Positions 8,589 through 16,944 of a DNA stretch of 64,000 nucleotides are shown here, one piece after another (position 1 is the first letter of the stretch; every line of letters starts with the position of its first letter). Source of the stretch: Thalassolituus sp. UBA1087 (lineage in GTDB: Bacteria; Pseudomonadota; Gammaproteobacteria; Pseudomonadales; Oceanobacteraceae); NCBI GenBank assembly GCA_002314145.1, contig DCCG01000014.1, positions 1 to 64,000 on the forward strand. The letters run 5' to 3'. Both the position numbers and the translations under genes were made by a program. The notes beneath the pieces were generated by a model. That model searched no databases, was not told where the DNA came from, and saw only the letters and a program-made list of their open reading frames with translations.

Positions 8589-9428
8589 ATGCAACTGATG
8601 GCGGCGTTACGGAAACCCGTAAACATTGTTGTAGCAACCCTGTTAATTGGCCTGAGCTCTGTGTCCAGCGCTGAAACAATTGAAGAGTCGCCGGGAGCAG
8701 GCGCAATGGTCGCGGATGCTGTGTTTGCCCGCCCACTGTACTTTGTTCTGTCCCAGGCCGGTGCCCTGATATATGGCGCCACGCTGCCGTTTACCCTGTT
8801 GGGCGGCAATGCGGATGAAGCCGCTGAAACCTTTGTGGTGACGCCCCTGCAGGCAGCATTTGTCCGTTGTCTGGGCTGTGGCAAGATTCCCAATGAAGTG
8901 AAAGAAGTCAAAGAAGGTGAAGGCAAAACCATCCGTCACTTTGTCATGCTCAACGGTGGCCTGAGCATGATGGACTCCGAAGATGAGAGCAGTGACGGCG
9001 CCGGTTACGGTCTGTACATGGGGACACACTTTGAACTGGCCGACCACAGCCGCTTTGACGTTATGCTGGGGGCCAAAAAACTGGCCGCGGATCTGGACTA
9101 CGATGTCGGTACCGCGACCTATACGGACGACGTGATGTCTTATCAGATTGTCAGCCGTTTCGGGAAAGAAATTTTCTGGGATCTGGACCTGATGTTTAAA
9201 CTGGGTCTGCATTCCTGGTCTACGGACCGCGAAGTAGAAAACGGAGGAGTCACCACTTCCGGCAGTACGTCAGGCGTTGATTTCCTCTGGGGTGTCGGAC
9301 TGGATACGGATCTCGGCGAGTCTTTCCGTCTGGGTCTGGATTACACTTCTTACAGCCTGGAAAATTCTGATGACGACTATGATGCTGATATCGGCACGGT
9401 GGATCTGAATCTGAGTTATATGTTCTGA
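8589..9428 (+). CDS. Exported protein with hydrophobic N-terminal module and predicted outer-membrane beta-barrel
   Basis: The protein is 279 residues from ATG 8589, chosen because GAGGAAGA lies just upstream and the signal peptide (about 1-28, ending SSVSSA) then starts at residue 1; the open frame extends 24 codons further upstream. Residues about 35-95 form a hydrophobic module (VFARPLYFVL, then LPFTLLGGNADEAAE, then AAFVRCLGCGK). This resembles short Pseudomonas proteins often labelled 'multidrug transporter' (recalled, not searched). From about residue 110, alternating strands of an 8-strand-like barrel run to a terminal Phe (LNLSYMF), typical of OmpA/OmpW-like outer-membrane proteins. 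Function unknown. Confidence 0.75.
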   Translation: MQLMAALRKPVNIVVATLLIGLSSVSSAETIEESPGAGAMVADAVFARPLYFVLSQAGALIYGATLPFTLLGGNADEAAETFVVTPLQAAFVRCLGCGKIPNEVKEVKEGEGKTIRHFVMLNGGLSMMDSEDESSDGAGYGLYMGTHFELADHSRFDVMLGAKKLAADLDYDVGTATYTDDVMSYQIVSRFGKEIFWDLDLMFKLGLHSWSTDREVENGGVTTSGSTSGVDFLWGVGLDTDLGESFRLGLDYTSYSLENSDDDYDADIGTVDLNLSYMF

Positions 9429-9443
9429 GCCATCTCTGAGCAT

Positions 9444-9473
9444 AAAAAAACGGGAGCCATGCTCCCGTTTTTT
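9444..9473. terminator. Bidirectional terminator between the barrel gene and elyC
   Basis: The stem AAAAAACGGGAGC/GCTCCCGTTTTTT with loop CAT has A and T tracts on both sides. It can serve the plus-strand gene ending at 9428 and the minus-strand gene ending at 9518. Confidence 0.88.
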
Positions 9474-9517
9474 ATGTCTGTCGTTTTCTTATTTCTGACC
9501 TGGGCCTGATTTGAAGG

Positions 9518-10261
9518 CTACCAAAACAAGCCTTTCAGCCATTGCCAGGCCTGGCCGATGCCTTCATAAAAAGCCCGTTCACTTTTCACCGCCGCGCGGG
9601 CGTTGATACGCCAGTCGGAATGGTCCTGGCTCATCACTACCGCCGGTGCGGGCAATGGGGATAACTGCTCATGCTGAAAGAAGGTCATGGCTCTGGGCAG
9701 ATGTGAGGCATCTGTGACCAGGGCAAAGGTTTTGCCGGTCAGATCAATGGCCATCTGCGCAGCTTCTTCTTCCGTATCTCTTGCCTGCGGAAAAATACGG
9801 ATGCGCGCTTCATCTGTGCCCATGCTGATGGCCACTTCCCGCATGACTTCCGCATGGCTGCGGGTATCCTTGCCGGCATAGCCTGACACCAGTAATTCTG
9901 CCTGTGGATTGGCGCGTAGAATGCGCAGGCCTTCGGTCAGGCGGAATAACGAGGTGGAACACAGCTGGGCGGCCGGCGGGACGGATGCATCGCTGCTGTG
10001 ACAGCCGCCGAGGACGACAACACTGTCCACCGGTGTGCGGATATCGAAGCGCGCATAATCGTCTTCAAAAGGCGCTAACAGTCTGTCAGCTACCGGGTGC
10101 CAGCTGGTTAATGCGAGGAACAGAGCAGACATAAAAATCAGGCTTTTGCCCAACCACGGACGGCGTTTCAGCAGCAGGAGCCCGGCCAGCAACCCGATCA
10201 GGGTCAGGGGGATAGGCATCAGCAGCATGCCGACGATTTTCTTCAGATAAAACAGAATCAT
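9518..10261 (-). CDS. elyC: ElyC/SanA/YdcF-family membrane protein (DUF218)
   Basis: A 247-residue inner-membrane protein with two N-terminal transmembrane helices (about 10-31 and 37-55) and a periplasmic DUF218 domain. The domain starts DSVVVLGGCHSSDA and contains LFRLTEGLRILRANPQAELLVSG, DTEEEA and LVTDASHLPRAM. E. coli ElyC, of the same layout, affects lipid-carrier and peptidoglycan homeostasis; a similar envelope role is inferred. The ATG overlaps the ggt stop by 4 bases (ATGA), so it is translated after ggt. Confidence 0.82.
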   Translation of the reverse strand: MILFYLKKIVGMLLMPIPLTLIGLLAGLLLLKRRPWLGKSLIFMSALFLALTSWHPVADRLLAPFEDDYARFDIRTPVDSVVVLGGCHSSDASVPPAAQLCSTSLFRLTEGLRILRANPQAELLVSGYAGKDTRSHAEVMREVAISMGTDEARIRIFPQARDTEEEAAQMAIDLTGKTFALVTDASHLPRAMTFFQHEQLSPLPAPAVVMSQDHSDWRINARAAVKSERAFYEGIGQAWQWLKGLFW

Positions 10262-12003
10262 GGTGATGTCTGACTCTCTGGTTCAATGACAACGGCGGCC
10301 CCTATGCCGCGGGGATCGGCGGCAGCGCTGACCTCTCCGGAGGTTTTGTCCCACAGGATGGCCTGCATGTTGCCGTAGTTATAACTCACTTCTTTCAGCC
10401 TGTGGCCAAGACTGCGCAGCGCATCTTTCTCATCGGCGCTGAAGGCACCGGGTTCGTACTGCAGTTCATCGGGTAAGTACTGATGATGAAAGCGCTGACG
10501 TGAAACCCAGTCAGTCACCGGCCTGCCCTGCAGGTGCTCCAGCATACCGAGAAAGACCATAGTGATAATGCGGCTGCCACCTGGTGTGCCGACAATCGCG
10601 GCACTGTCCGGGCTGCTGATGATGGTCGGAGTCATACTCGACAGCGGGCGTTTCCCCGGGGCGATGGCATTGGCTTCATTGCCGGTCAGACCGTAGGCGT
10701 TGGGGGCATCCGGTTTGGCAGAAAAATCATCCATCTCATTGTTGAGCACCACGCCTGTGCCCCCGGCAACAAAGGCTGAACCAAACGGCAGGTTAATGCT
10801 CAGCGTGGCCGATACCATATTGCCGTCTTTATCGAGCACTGAGAAATGCGTGGTATGAAAACCTTCGTCAATATTTTTCGGGCCCTTTAATGACAGGCTC
10901 GGGGTCGCCTGCATGCGGTTAATGCTGCTGACCCAGTGTTCCGCGCGCTGTTCTGATGTCAGTGCGGTGACCGGCACATCGACGTAATCCGGATCACCCA
11001 GGTATTCCGCCCGGTCTCTGTAGGCACGGCGCATAATCTCGGTGAGCAGATGCGTCTGGCCGACCTTGTCCATGCCCTGCCAGTGGAAATGATTGAGCAT
11101 ATTCAGCATCTCAATCAGGGCGACGCCACCGGATGAGGGCGGCGGGGCACTGATAATTTCCGTGCGGCCATACTGAACATGGATCGGCAGGCGTTCCACG
11201 ACGCGATAATCGCTGAGGTCCTGCAGGGTCCAGTCACCGCCATGCTGACGCACTGACTGCACCAGCTGCTGTGCGGTCGCACCCTGATAAAAGCCATCCG
11301 CACCCTGACGGGCAAGTCGCTGCAGCGTGGTGGCCAGCTGTGGCTGGCGGAGCTGATAACCTGCCGCCGGGATGTCGCCCTGATCGAGAAATATCTGCGC
11401 GCTCTGTGGATAGCGGCGCAGCGCTTCCAGGCGCCAGCCGGCCAGCTGACGATAGACTTTGTCGACCGCAAATCCCTGCTGCGCCTGGCGGATGGCGGGG
11501 GCCAGTGTCTGGCTCAGCGGCAGCCTGCCATAGTGGCGGGTGATGTAATCAAAAGCCGCTGGCTGGCCGGGAATCCCGGCGGCGGTGGGACCATTAACCG
11601 CTTTATCGCGGTTTACCGAGCCATCGTCATTCAGGTAATAATCGCGGTGAGCAGCGGCCGGTGCTTTTTCCCGCGCGTCGATAAAACGGTAGCTGTCTTC
11701 CTGCGCGTTATACACCAGCCAGAAGCCACCACCGCCTAATCCGGCGCTGTATGGTTCAACCACGCCGAGGGAGGCCGCCACAGCGACGGCAGCGTCAAAG
11801 GCGTTGCCGCCGCTGGCGAGGATATCCAGCCCGGCCTGTGTGGCAAGGGGGTGTGCGCTGGCAATGGCGGCGCGGGTAACCGCCGGTGCCGGGCTGTCGG
11901 TTTTCTGTAGGGTGGTCGTCGGCGGCTGCTCTGGGGTGGTACTGCAGGCCGTGAAGAAAAGCATCACCGGAACAAGCGTCAGCCGGCGGCAGATTGCGCG
12001 CAT
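10258..12003 (-). CDS. ggt: Gamma-glutamyltransferase, lipoprotein form
   Basis: Ntn-hydrolase that cleaves glutathione and gamma-glutamyl compounds in the envelope; 581 residues. The proenzyme cleaves itself before the catalytic threonine, here Thr384 in the TTHFS segment. The small subunit keeps LPFGSAFV, GNEANAIAPGKRPLSSM and GTPGGSRI. The N-terminus MRAICRRLTLVPVMLFFTAC is a lipoprotein signal with a lipobox Cys at position 20, so it is probably membrane-anchored rather than freely periplasmic. It is co-translated with the elyC-like gene. Its Shine-Dalgarno GGAGG lies in the 3' arm of the hairpin at 12004-12031, described separately. Confidence 0.94.
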   Translation of the reverse strand: MRAICRRLTLVPVMLFFTACSTTPEQPPTTTLQKTDSPAPAVTRAAIASAHPLATQAGLDILASGGNAFDAAVAVAASLGVVEPYSAGLGGGGFWLVYNAQEDSYRFIDAREKAPAAAHRDYYLNDDGSVNRDKAVNGPTAAGIPGQPAAFDYITRHYGRLPLSQTLAPAIRQAQQGFAVDKVYRQLAGWRLEALRRYPQSAQIFLDQGDIPAAGYQLRQPQLATTLQRLARQGADGFYQGATAQQLVQSVRQHGGDWTLQDLSDYRVVERLPIHVQYGRTEIISAPPPSSGGVALIEMLNMLNHFHWQGMDKVGQTHLLTEIMRRAYRDRAEYLGDPDYVDVPVTALTSEQRAEHWVSSINRMQATPSLSLKGPKNIDEGFHTTHFSVLDKDGNMVSATLSINLPFGSAFVAGGTGVVLNNEMDDFSAKPDAPNAYGLTGNEANAIAPGKRPLSSMTPTIISSPDSAAIVGTPGGSRIITMVFLGMLEHLQGRPVTDWVSRQRFHHQYLPDELQYEPGAFSADEKDALRSLGHRLKEVSYNYGNMQAILWDKTSGEVSAAADPRGIGAAVVIEPESQTSP

Positions 12004-12031
12004 AAAAAAGCCTCCATCATCAGGAGGCCTT
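12004..12031 (-). terminator. Terminator-like hairpin overlapping the ggt ribosome-binding site
   Basis: Read on the minus strand: GCCTCC, loop TGATGAT, GGAGGC, then TTTTTT directly followed by the ggt ATG. The stem can extend by a G-T and an A-T pair. It has the form of an intrinsic terminator for the upstream coaD-ferredoxin transcript. Its 3' arm is also the only good Shine-Dalgarno for ggt, 7-8 bases before the start. Confidence 0.7.
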
Positions 12032-12072
12032 AGTGTGTGGCAGCTGAATTAAGGGTGCAACTGCCGTGGCGA

Positions 12073-12330
12073 TCAGGCGATTTTTTTGCCGGTCAGCTTC
12101 TCATATTTGGCTTCCAGCTCTTCCTGGGTTTCCATGTTGTCCTCATCCTGAGGGATACAGTCCACCGGACACACCAGCTGACACTGAGGTTCGTCGTAGT
12201 GGCCGACGCACTCGGTGCATTTGTTCGGGTCGATCACGTAAATTTCGTCACCCGCAGAAATGGCTTCGTTCGGGCATTCCGGTTCACATACATCACAGTT
12301 GATGCATTCATCGGTGATAATCAGGGACAT
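12073..12330 (-). CDS. YfhL-type 2[4Fe-4S] ferredoxin
   Basis: An 85-residue ferredoxin. Cys9, 12, 15 and 19 form the first cluster motif and Cys38, 41, 50, 54 and 58 the second, with the insertion GHYDEPQC between the Cys pairs that marks the YfhL/Alvin group. These are low-potential electron carriers in the cytoplasm; the partner is unknown. The acidic tail ends EKLTGKKIA. It follows coaD by 25 bp, an association common in pseudomonads. Confidence 0.92.
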   Translation of the reverse strand: MSLIITDECINCDVCEPECPNEAISAGDEIYVIDPNKCTECVGHYDEPQCQLVCPVDCIPQDEDNMETQEELEAKYEKLTGKKIA

Positions 12331-12355
12331 ATTGTTACCTCTCAGTCTCGGGCAA

Positions 12356-12832
12356 TTACTTCACGAGCCGCTTCAGGGCGCGGGCAACTTCCGGATGAAC
12401 AAAGTTGCTGACATCGCCACCGAGGGACGCAATCTCTCTCACAAGGGTAGATGATATATAGGAGTACTGTTCCGCGGGGGTGAGGAACATACTTTCTACG
12501 TTCGGTGCCAACACACGGTTCATGTTGGCCAGCTGGAATTCGTACTCAAAATCCGACACGGCCCGCAGACCACGCAGAATGATATTAGCATTTTTTTCCT
12601 GAACGAATTCTGCCAGCAGATTACTGAAACCGGTCACTTCCACATTGGCCAGGTGGCCCAGTGTCGTGCGTGCCAGATCCACTCTGGCTTCCAGTTCCAG
12701 CATCGGCTTTTTCTTTGGATTGTCGGCTACCGCCACAATGATGTGGTCGAACATCCGCGCAGCCCGCTCCACCAGATCGGTATGGCCGTTGGTGATGGGG
12801 TCAAACGTTCCCGGATAGACAACTGTGTTCAT
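12356..12832 (-). CDS. coaD: Phosphopantetheine adenylyltransferase
   Basis: Transfers AMP from ATP to 4'-phosphopantetheine, the penultimate and regulated step of coenzyme A synthesis. The 158-residue protein has the nucleotidyltransferase motif YPGTFDPITNGH at the N-terminus and the ISSTLVREIA motif near residue 128. With coaBC in the same window, two steps of CoA synthesis are near each other but in separate transcripts. Confidence 0.96.
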   Translation of the reverse strand: MNTVVYPGTFDPITNGHTDLVERAARMFDHIIVAVADNPKKKPMLELEARVDLARTTLGHLANVEVTGFSNLLAEFVQEKNANIILRGLRAVSDFEYEFQLANMNRVLAPNVESMFLTPAEQYSYISSTLVREIASLGGDVSNFVHPEVARALKRLVK

Positions 12833-12941
12833 ATCAAAACCTTATTGGACGGTAGTGAGTGCGGCGCATAGTAAACAAAACTGTGAACTCTGCCAATAAA
12901 AGCTGCTATATCACTGCATGGGGGAGTAGAAATATTGCCCT

Positions 12942-12984
12942 GAATCAAAGGCCCGGGCTGAATGGGAATGCGTTTCAGCCCGGG
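12942..12984 (-). terminator. Terminator after the GMC oxidoreductase gene
   Basis: An 11-bp perfect stem CCCGGGCTGAA/TTCAGCCCGGG with a loop of about 11 nt, followed on the minus strand by a short, interrupted T tract (CCTTTGATT). The stem is strong and the T tract weak. Confidence 0.6.
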
Positions 12985-12994
12985 TAGTGCGGCG

Positions 12995-14629
12995 TCAGGC
13001 GGTACGCCGGATGCGCGCCAGCAGGGCATTGGCCTGCTTACAGGCCAGCCCGTAAATCGACAGCTGAGGATTGGCGCCGATGCTGGAAGGAAATACCGAA
13101 CCATCGAACACATACAGATTATCCAGATAGTGGTAGCGTCCTTCACTGTTCACCAGACACACGTCTTTATCTTCCCCCATGGCCAGGCCACCCATGCAAT
13201 GAGCCGAACCGGCGGTAAAAGCATTGGAACGGAATGCCAGCTGCGGAATCGCCGCTCTGGCTTCTTCCCAGCTCTGATACCAGGGCGCATCCACATGCGA
13301 TGGGCGCACGGCTTTGGCGCCGGCGGCAAACTGAATTTCCGTCATGGTCAGCCAGGAACGTACCACGCCGTCCCACAGATAATCGTTAATTTCATGATCA
13401 ATAATTGGCGAGCCGTCGTCGCTCAGCTCAATGCTGGCGCCCTGACTGTCAGGATGAAAACCATCGCGCAGCAGGGCGATGGTGGCCTGCAGGTTGGGCA
13501 GTTTATGAATATCCTCAAAATGCTGGTGGCCATGGCCGAGCAACAGCACGGAGGTTAACCCCGGGTGCAGTGGCGGTACTTCCAGTTTGTATCCCACGCG
13601 GCCGTTAACTTCCTGCCATTGATAATGATCCACATACACAGATTGCGGAGCACCGTAGTAAGGATCAATCTGCTCCTCAAATTCGGCGAAGCAGAAGGTC
13701 GTGGGATGGAAGAAAGTGCGTTTACCGATGCGCTGCTGCGGGTCGGGTGCATCAGAGCGCAACAGCAGCGCCGGTCCGTTAATCGCACCACAGGCCATTA
13801 CAATATGCGGTGCTTTCACAATAATGCGCCGGCCACCGGGCTGGTAGTCCGGGGTGAGGGCGGTGACGTCCACGCCCAGAACTTTATCCCCCTCAATAAT
13901 CAGGCGTTCGGCGCGGGCGCTGTATATCAGTTGTGACTGGTTATCCAGCGCTGCCGGGATGGTACTGACGAGCATGGATTGCTTGGCATTGGTGGGGCAA
14001 CCTGTGCCGCAGTAACCCAGGTTCCAGCAGCCTTTGACGTTGCGTGGAATCAAATGCCAGTCAACGCCCAGCGCGGTGCAGCCTCTGGCCAGCGCCGAAT
14101 TATTTTCATTGGGGGCTGTTTTCCAGTCGGAGACGTTCAGCCGCTGTTCCATGCGTTCAAACCAGGGGGCCATCTCGGCGGCAGAAAAACCTTCCAGATT
14201 AAATTCCCGTGCCCAGTAATCCAGCGTCGGTTCCGGGGTACGGAAACAGGAAGTCCAGTTAATAACCGTGGTGCCGCCGACACAACGGCCCTGCAGGATG
14301 GACATGCTGCCATCTTTGCTCATACGGCCGGCCGATTCCTGATACAGATCGTGGTAGGCCTCGCGCTCATCCATGCGGAAATCATTGGTACTTTTCAGCG
14401 GACCTTCTTCCAGCATTAACACTTTTAAACCGGCCTGACTGAGAATCTCTGCGCTGGTTCCGCCACCGGCACCGGTACCAATAATCACGACATCCGCTTC
14501 CAGCACAGTGCCGTCATCAAATTCGCTCGCAGCATGGACATTCCAGCCGTTGCTGATGCCTTCGAGAATCGGGTCAGGTATACCGGCCACGACGGGAATA
14601 TCCGGCTGACGTTGTTGAGAATCTTGCAT
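12995..14629 (-). CDS. GMC family oxidoreductase (alcohol/choline dehydrogenase-like)
   Basis: FAD-dependent oxidoreductase of 544 residues. The Rossmann motif VVIIGTGAGGGTSAEIL begins near residue 48, VGGTTVINWT is the GMC signature-1 region, and the C-terminal GSAHCMGGLAMG and GANPQLSIYGLA segments carry the active-site His and end of the FAD domain. The cysteine-rich stretch CWNLGYCGTGCP is typical of the long-chain and polycyclic alcohol branch. It is last in an aldehyde dehydrogenase / Tat protein / GMC operon. The likely reaction is alcohol to aldehyde; the substrate cannot be read from sequence. The enzyme has no export signal itself. Confidence 0.88.
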   Translation of the reverse strand: MQDSQQRQPDIPVVAGIPDPILEGISNGWNVHAASEFDDGTVLEADVVIIGTGAGGGTSAEILSQAGLKVLMLEEGPLKSTNDFRMDEREAYHDLYQESAGRMSKDGSMSILQGRCVGGTTVINWTSCFRTPEPTLDYWAREFNLEGFSAAEMAPWFERMEQRLNVSDWKTAPNENNSALARGCTALGVDWHLIPRNVKGCWNLGYCGTGCPTNAKQSMLVSTIPAALDNQSQLIYSARAERLIIEGDKVLGVDVTALTPDYQPGGRRIIVKAPHIVMACGAINGPALLLRSDAPDPQQRIGKRTFFHPTTFCFAEFEEQIDPYYGAPQSVYVDHYQWQEVNGRVGYKLEVPPLHPGLTSVLLLGHGHQHFEDIHKLPNLQATIALLRDGFHPDSQGASIELSDDGSPIIDHEINDYLWDGVVRSWLTMTEIQFAAGAKAVRPSHVDAPWYQSWEEARAAIPQLAFRSNAFTAGSAHCMGGLAMGEDKDVCLVNSEGRYHYLDNLYVFDGSVFPSSIGANPQLSIYGLACKQANALLARIRRTA

Positions 14630-14651
14630 GCTTTATCTCGTTTAATTTTTA

Positions 14652-15266
14652 TTATTGGGTGGACTCAGTACTGACCCTTTGTGTGGACGGGACCGGGGCC
14701 GGAATTTTTTGCGGCGGTCCGGGGTAACCGGAAGAGGAAAAAGTTTCCGGCTGCATGTACCAGCACATGGTCAGCAATTTACACAGCGAGCCATAGCCCA
14801 TACGTTTTAATTGCAGGCTGCTGGTCTTCCAGCTGTTGAGAAAGGTTTCGATATCGCCGGCCGGTGCATCCTGCCAGCGACGCCATTGAGCGCCCATCAC
14901 AAAACGTACCGGCGCCACCTGCAGGACATCCAGCAACAGCATTAACTGACTGCGGGAATATTCCTGCAGGGTACTGATCAGGCGATCGAGGGACTGCATT
15001 AACCGGGGCCGGGCCTGGTCCGCCAGTGTGCCCGGGTAAGCATCCGCCAGAATAACAGGGGCCAGCGCGGACAGGAGTTCAATATCTCCGTCCCGCAAGA
15101 CTTTAAAGCCAGTGGCCGCCGGTTGTTGGCTGCAGCCGCTTAAACCGGCCACGGAACCGGCAATGGTTAAGGCTGCCGCTGAGGTTGCCCCCAGCTGCAT
15201 AAATCCGCGTCTGGTTGTTTTTATGTCTGTTGTTATGTCTGTTGTTATTTTCGTTTTTATATTCAT
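14652..15266 (-). CDS. Tat-exported small protein paired with the GMC oxidoreductase
   Basis: The 204-residue protein has a twin-arginine signal (TTRRGFMQLGATSAAALTIAG, then LSGCS). The cysteine after LSG could also be a lipobox, giving a Tat lipoprotein. The body is helical and resembles small subunits that accompany GMC or gluconate-2-dehydrogenase-type flavoproteins and help export them or pass electrons. That role is inferred from position, 22 bp before the GMC gene, which lacks its own signal. The N-terminus has a small tandem KT/TD-rich repeat (IKTKITTDITTDIKTT). The C-terminus is proline-rich and probably disordered. Confidence 0.75.
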   Translation of the reverse strand: MNIKTKITTDITTDIKTTRRGFMQLGATSAAALTIAGSVAGLSGCSQQPAATGFKVLRDGDIELLSALAPVILADAYPGTLADQARPRLMQSLDRLISTLQEYSRSQLMLLLDVLQVAPVRFVMGAQWRRWQDAPAGDIETFLNSWKTSSLQLKRMGYGSLCKLLTMCWYMQPETFSSSGYPGPPQKIPAPVPSTQRVSTESTQ

Positions 15267-15282
15267 AGACGTTCTGATTCCA

Positions 15283-16725
15283 TCAGCGGATAAACAGTTT
15301 TTTAATTAAACCCTGAACCGCATTGCCGTAAGGCGGGTAAATAAACTGTCCGCTGTTGAATTTTCCTTTACGGTGTACTGCTTTGGCTTTCGACAGTGCG
15401 ATAAAACCTTCTTTACCGTGATAGTGTCCCATACCGGAAGGTCCGACGCCGCCAAATGGCATATCGTCCTGTGCAATATGCATCAGGGTGTCATTGATGC
15501 TGACACCGCCAGCGTGGGTATTCTGCAGAATTCTGGTCTGCTCATCTTTGTTGTAACTGAAAAAATACAGTGCCAGCGGACGGTCGCGATCGTTGACGTA
15601 GTCAATGGCATCATCCAGTGACTGATAAGGCACCAGCGGCAGTACCGGACCGAATAATTCTTCCTGCAGTACCTTCATATCATCGCTACCCTTTTCAATA
15701 ATATGCAGCGGCATTTTTCGGGTACCGGAAAAATCTTCATCTGCCGGATTAATCCGGGTAATGTGGGCGCCTTTTTCTTCGGCATCACGGAGCCAGCTCT
15801 GCAGACGATCAAACTGACGGGCATTCACGATGGCGGTGTAATCGCTGTTGTCGCGCAGCGTCGGATACATACGGGCAAAGGTTTGCTGGTAGGTATCGAT
15901 AAACTCCTGCTCTTTGCCGGCGGGCAATAACACATAGTCCGGAGCGATGCAGGTCTGACCGGCATTGAGTGATTTACCGAAGCAGATACGTTCCACCGCG
16001 TCTTTCATGCTGGTGCCGGGAGCAATAATGGCCGGGGATTTGCCGCCCAGTTCCAGCGTAACCGGGGTCAGGTTTTTGGCCGCCGCGCCCATCACGATTT
16101 TTCCCACCGCCGTGGAGCCGGTGAAAATTAAATGATCCCACGGCAGTTCCGCAAAGGCAGAGGAGACTTCGACTTCACCTTCCACCACCGCCACCTGCTC
16201 TTCGCTGAAAACGTCGGCCAGCATTTTGTGCAGCACTTTGTTGGTGGCCGGAGTAAATTCCGACATTTTGATCATGGCGCGGTTGCCGGCGCTCAGCGCT
16301 GTCGCTAACGGCAGCACTGCCAGCTGAATCGGATAGTTCCACGGCACCATAATGCCGATTACCCCTAACGGCTGGTACATCACATGGTTGTGGGACGGGG
16401 CAAATAACATACTCACATGACGGCGGGATGGTTTCATCCAGCGCTTCAGGTGTTTGACGGAATAATCGATCCCCTGGGCGCAGGTCATGATTTCAGCAAT
16501 GTCTGTTTCGTCTTTCGAACGGCAGCTGAAATCCTGATTCACGGCAGACGCCAGTTCATCACGGTAGGTCAGCAACGCCTGCTTGAGGCGTTTCAGATCA
16601 CGGATACGCTCTGCTGCTGTGGGCAGAGGATGCTGGCGGTAAGCCTGTTGCTGGCCGGAAAAAAGTTGCTGCATGCGCTGCAGTTCCTGATCGGGCGTCT
16701 GCAGGCTGGTGACCGTGGCGACCAT
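15283..16725 (-). CDS. Coniferyl-aldehyde-dehydrogenase-like NAD(P)-dependent aldehyde dehydrogenase
   Basis: 480-residue class 3-type aldehyde dehydrogenase. Motifs seen are the cofactor region VPWNYPIQL, the general-base glutamate in VTLELGGKSP, and the catalytic Cys259 in AGQTCIAPDYVL. The C-terminus (FIYPPYGNAVQGLIKKLF) is the membrane-associating tail seen in coniferyl and fatty aldehyde dehydrogenases. It should convert the aldehyde produced by the neighbouring GMC enzyme to the acid. First gene of the three-gene operon and divergent from a TetR gene, with two palindromic operators 58-99 bp upstream of its start. Confidence 0.9.
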   Translation of the reverse strand: MVATVTSLQTPDQELQRMQQLFSGQQQAYRQHPLPTAAERIRDLKRLKQALLTYRDELASAVNQDFSCRSKDETDIAEIMTCAQGIDYSVKHLKRWMKPSRRHVSMLFAPSHNHVMYQPLGVIGIMVPWNYPIQLAVLPLATALSAGNRAMIKMSEFTPATNKVLHKMLADVFSEEQVAVVEGEVEVSSAFAELPWDHLIFTGSTAVGKIVMGAAAKNLTPVTLELGGKSPAIIAPGTSMKDAVERICFGKSLNAGQTCIAPDYVLLPAGKEQEFIDTYQQTFARMYPTLRDNSDYTAIVNARQFDRLQSWLRDAEEKGAHITRINPADEDFSGTRKMPLHIIEKGSDDMKVLQEELFGPVLPLVPYQSLDDAIDYVNDRDRPLALYFFSYNKDEQTRILQNTHAGGVSINDTLMHIAQDDMPFGGVGPSGMGHYHGKEGFIALSKAKAVHRKGKFNSGQFIYPPYGNAVQGLIKKLFIR

Positions 16726-16782
16726 AGCGGAATCCTCCTGATAGTGCCCGGCCGGGTTAGTGCGACGGGCAGATAATTGTTA

Positions 16783-16824
16783 TTAGAGTATTTGCTCTAA
16801 ACGTCGTTAGAGTGTTTACTCTAA
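16783..16824. promoter_or_regulatory. Tandem palindromic operators between the ALDH operon and tetR
   Basis: Two 18-bp palindromes, TTAGAGTATTTGCTCTAA (16783-16800) and TTAGAGTGTTTACTCTAA (16807-16824), share perfect TTAGAG/CTCTAA outer arms. Their starts are 24 bp apart. Placement between divergent genes fits binding by the TetR product at 16945. Confidence 0.75.
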
Positions 16825-16944
16825 AAGATCTGAAGTCAAGGTCAACTGTCCGGGTGCAGCAATTCCGGCCAGTCTGGCAGCACAGTGGCCCGGGACCGGC
16901 CTCAGATTTGGCCTGCAGCCGGTAAAGAACGATAATAGGTGGTT

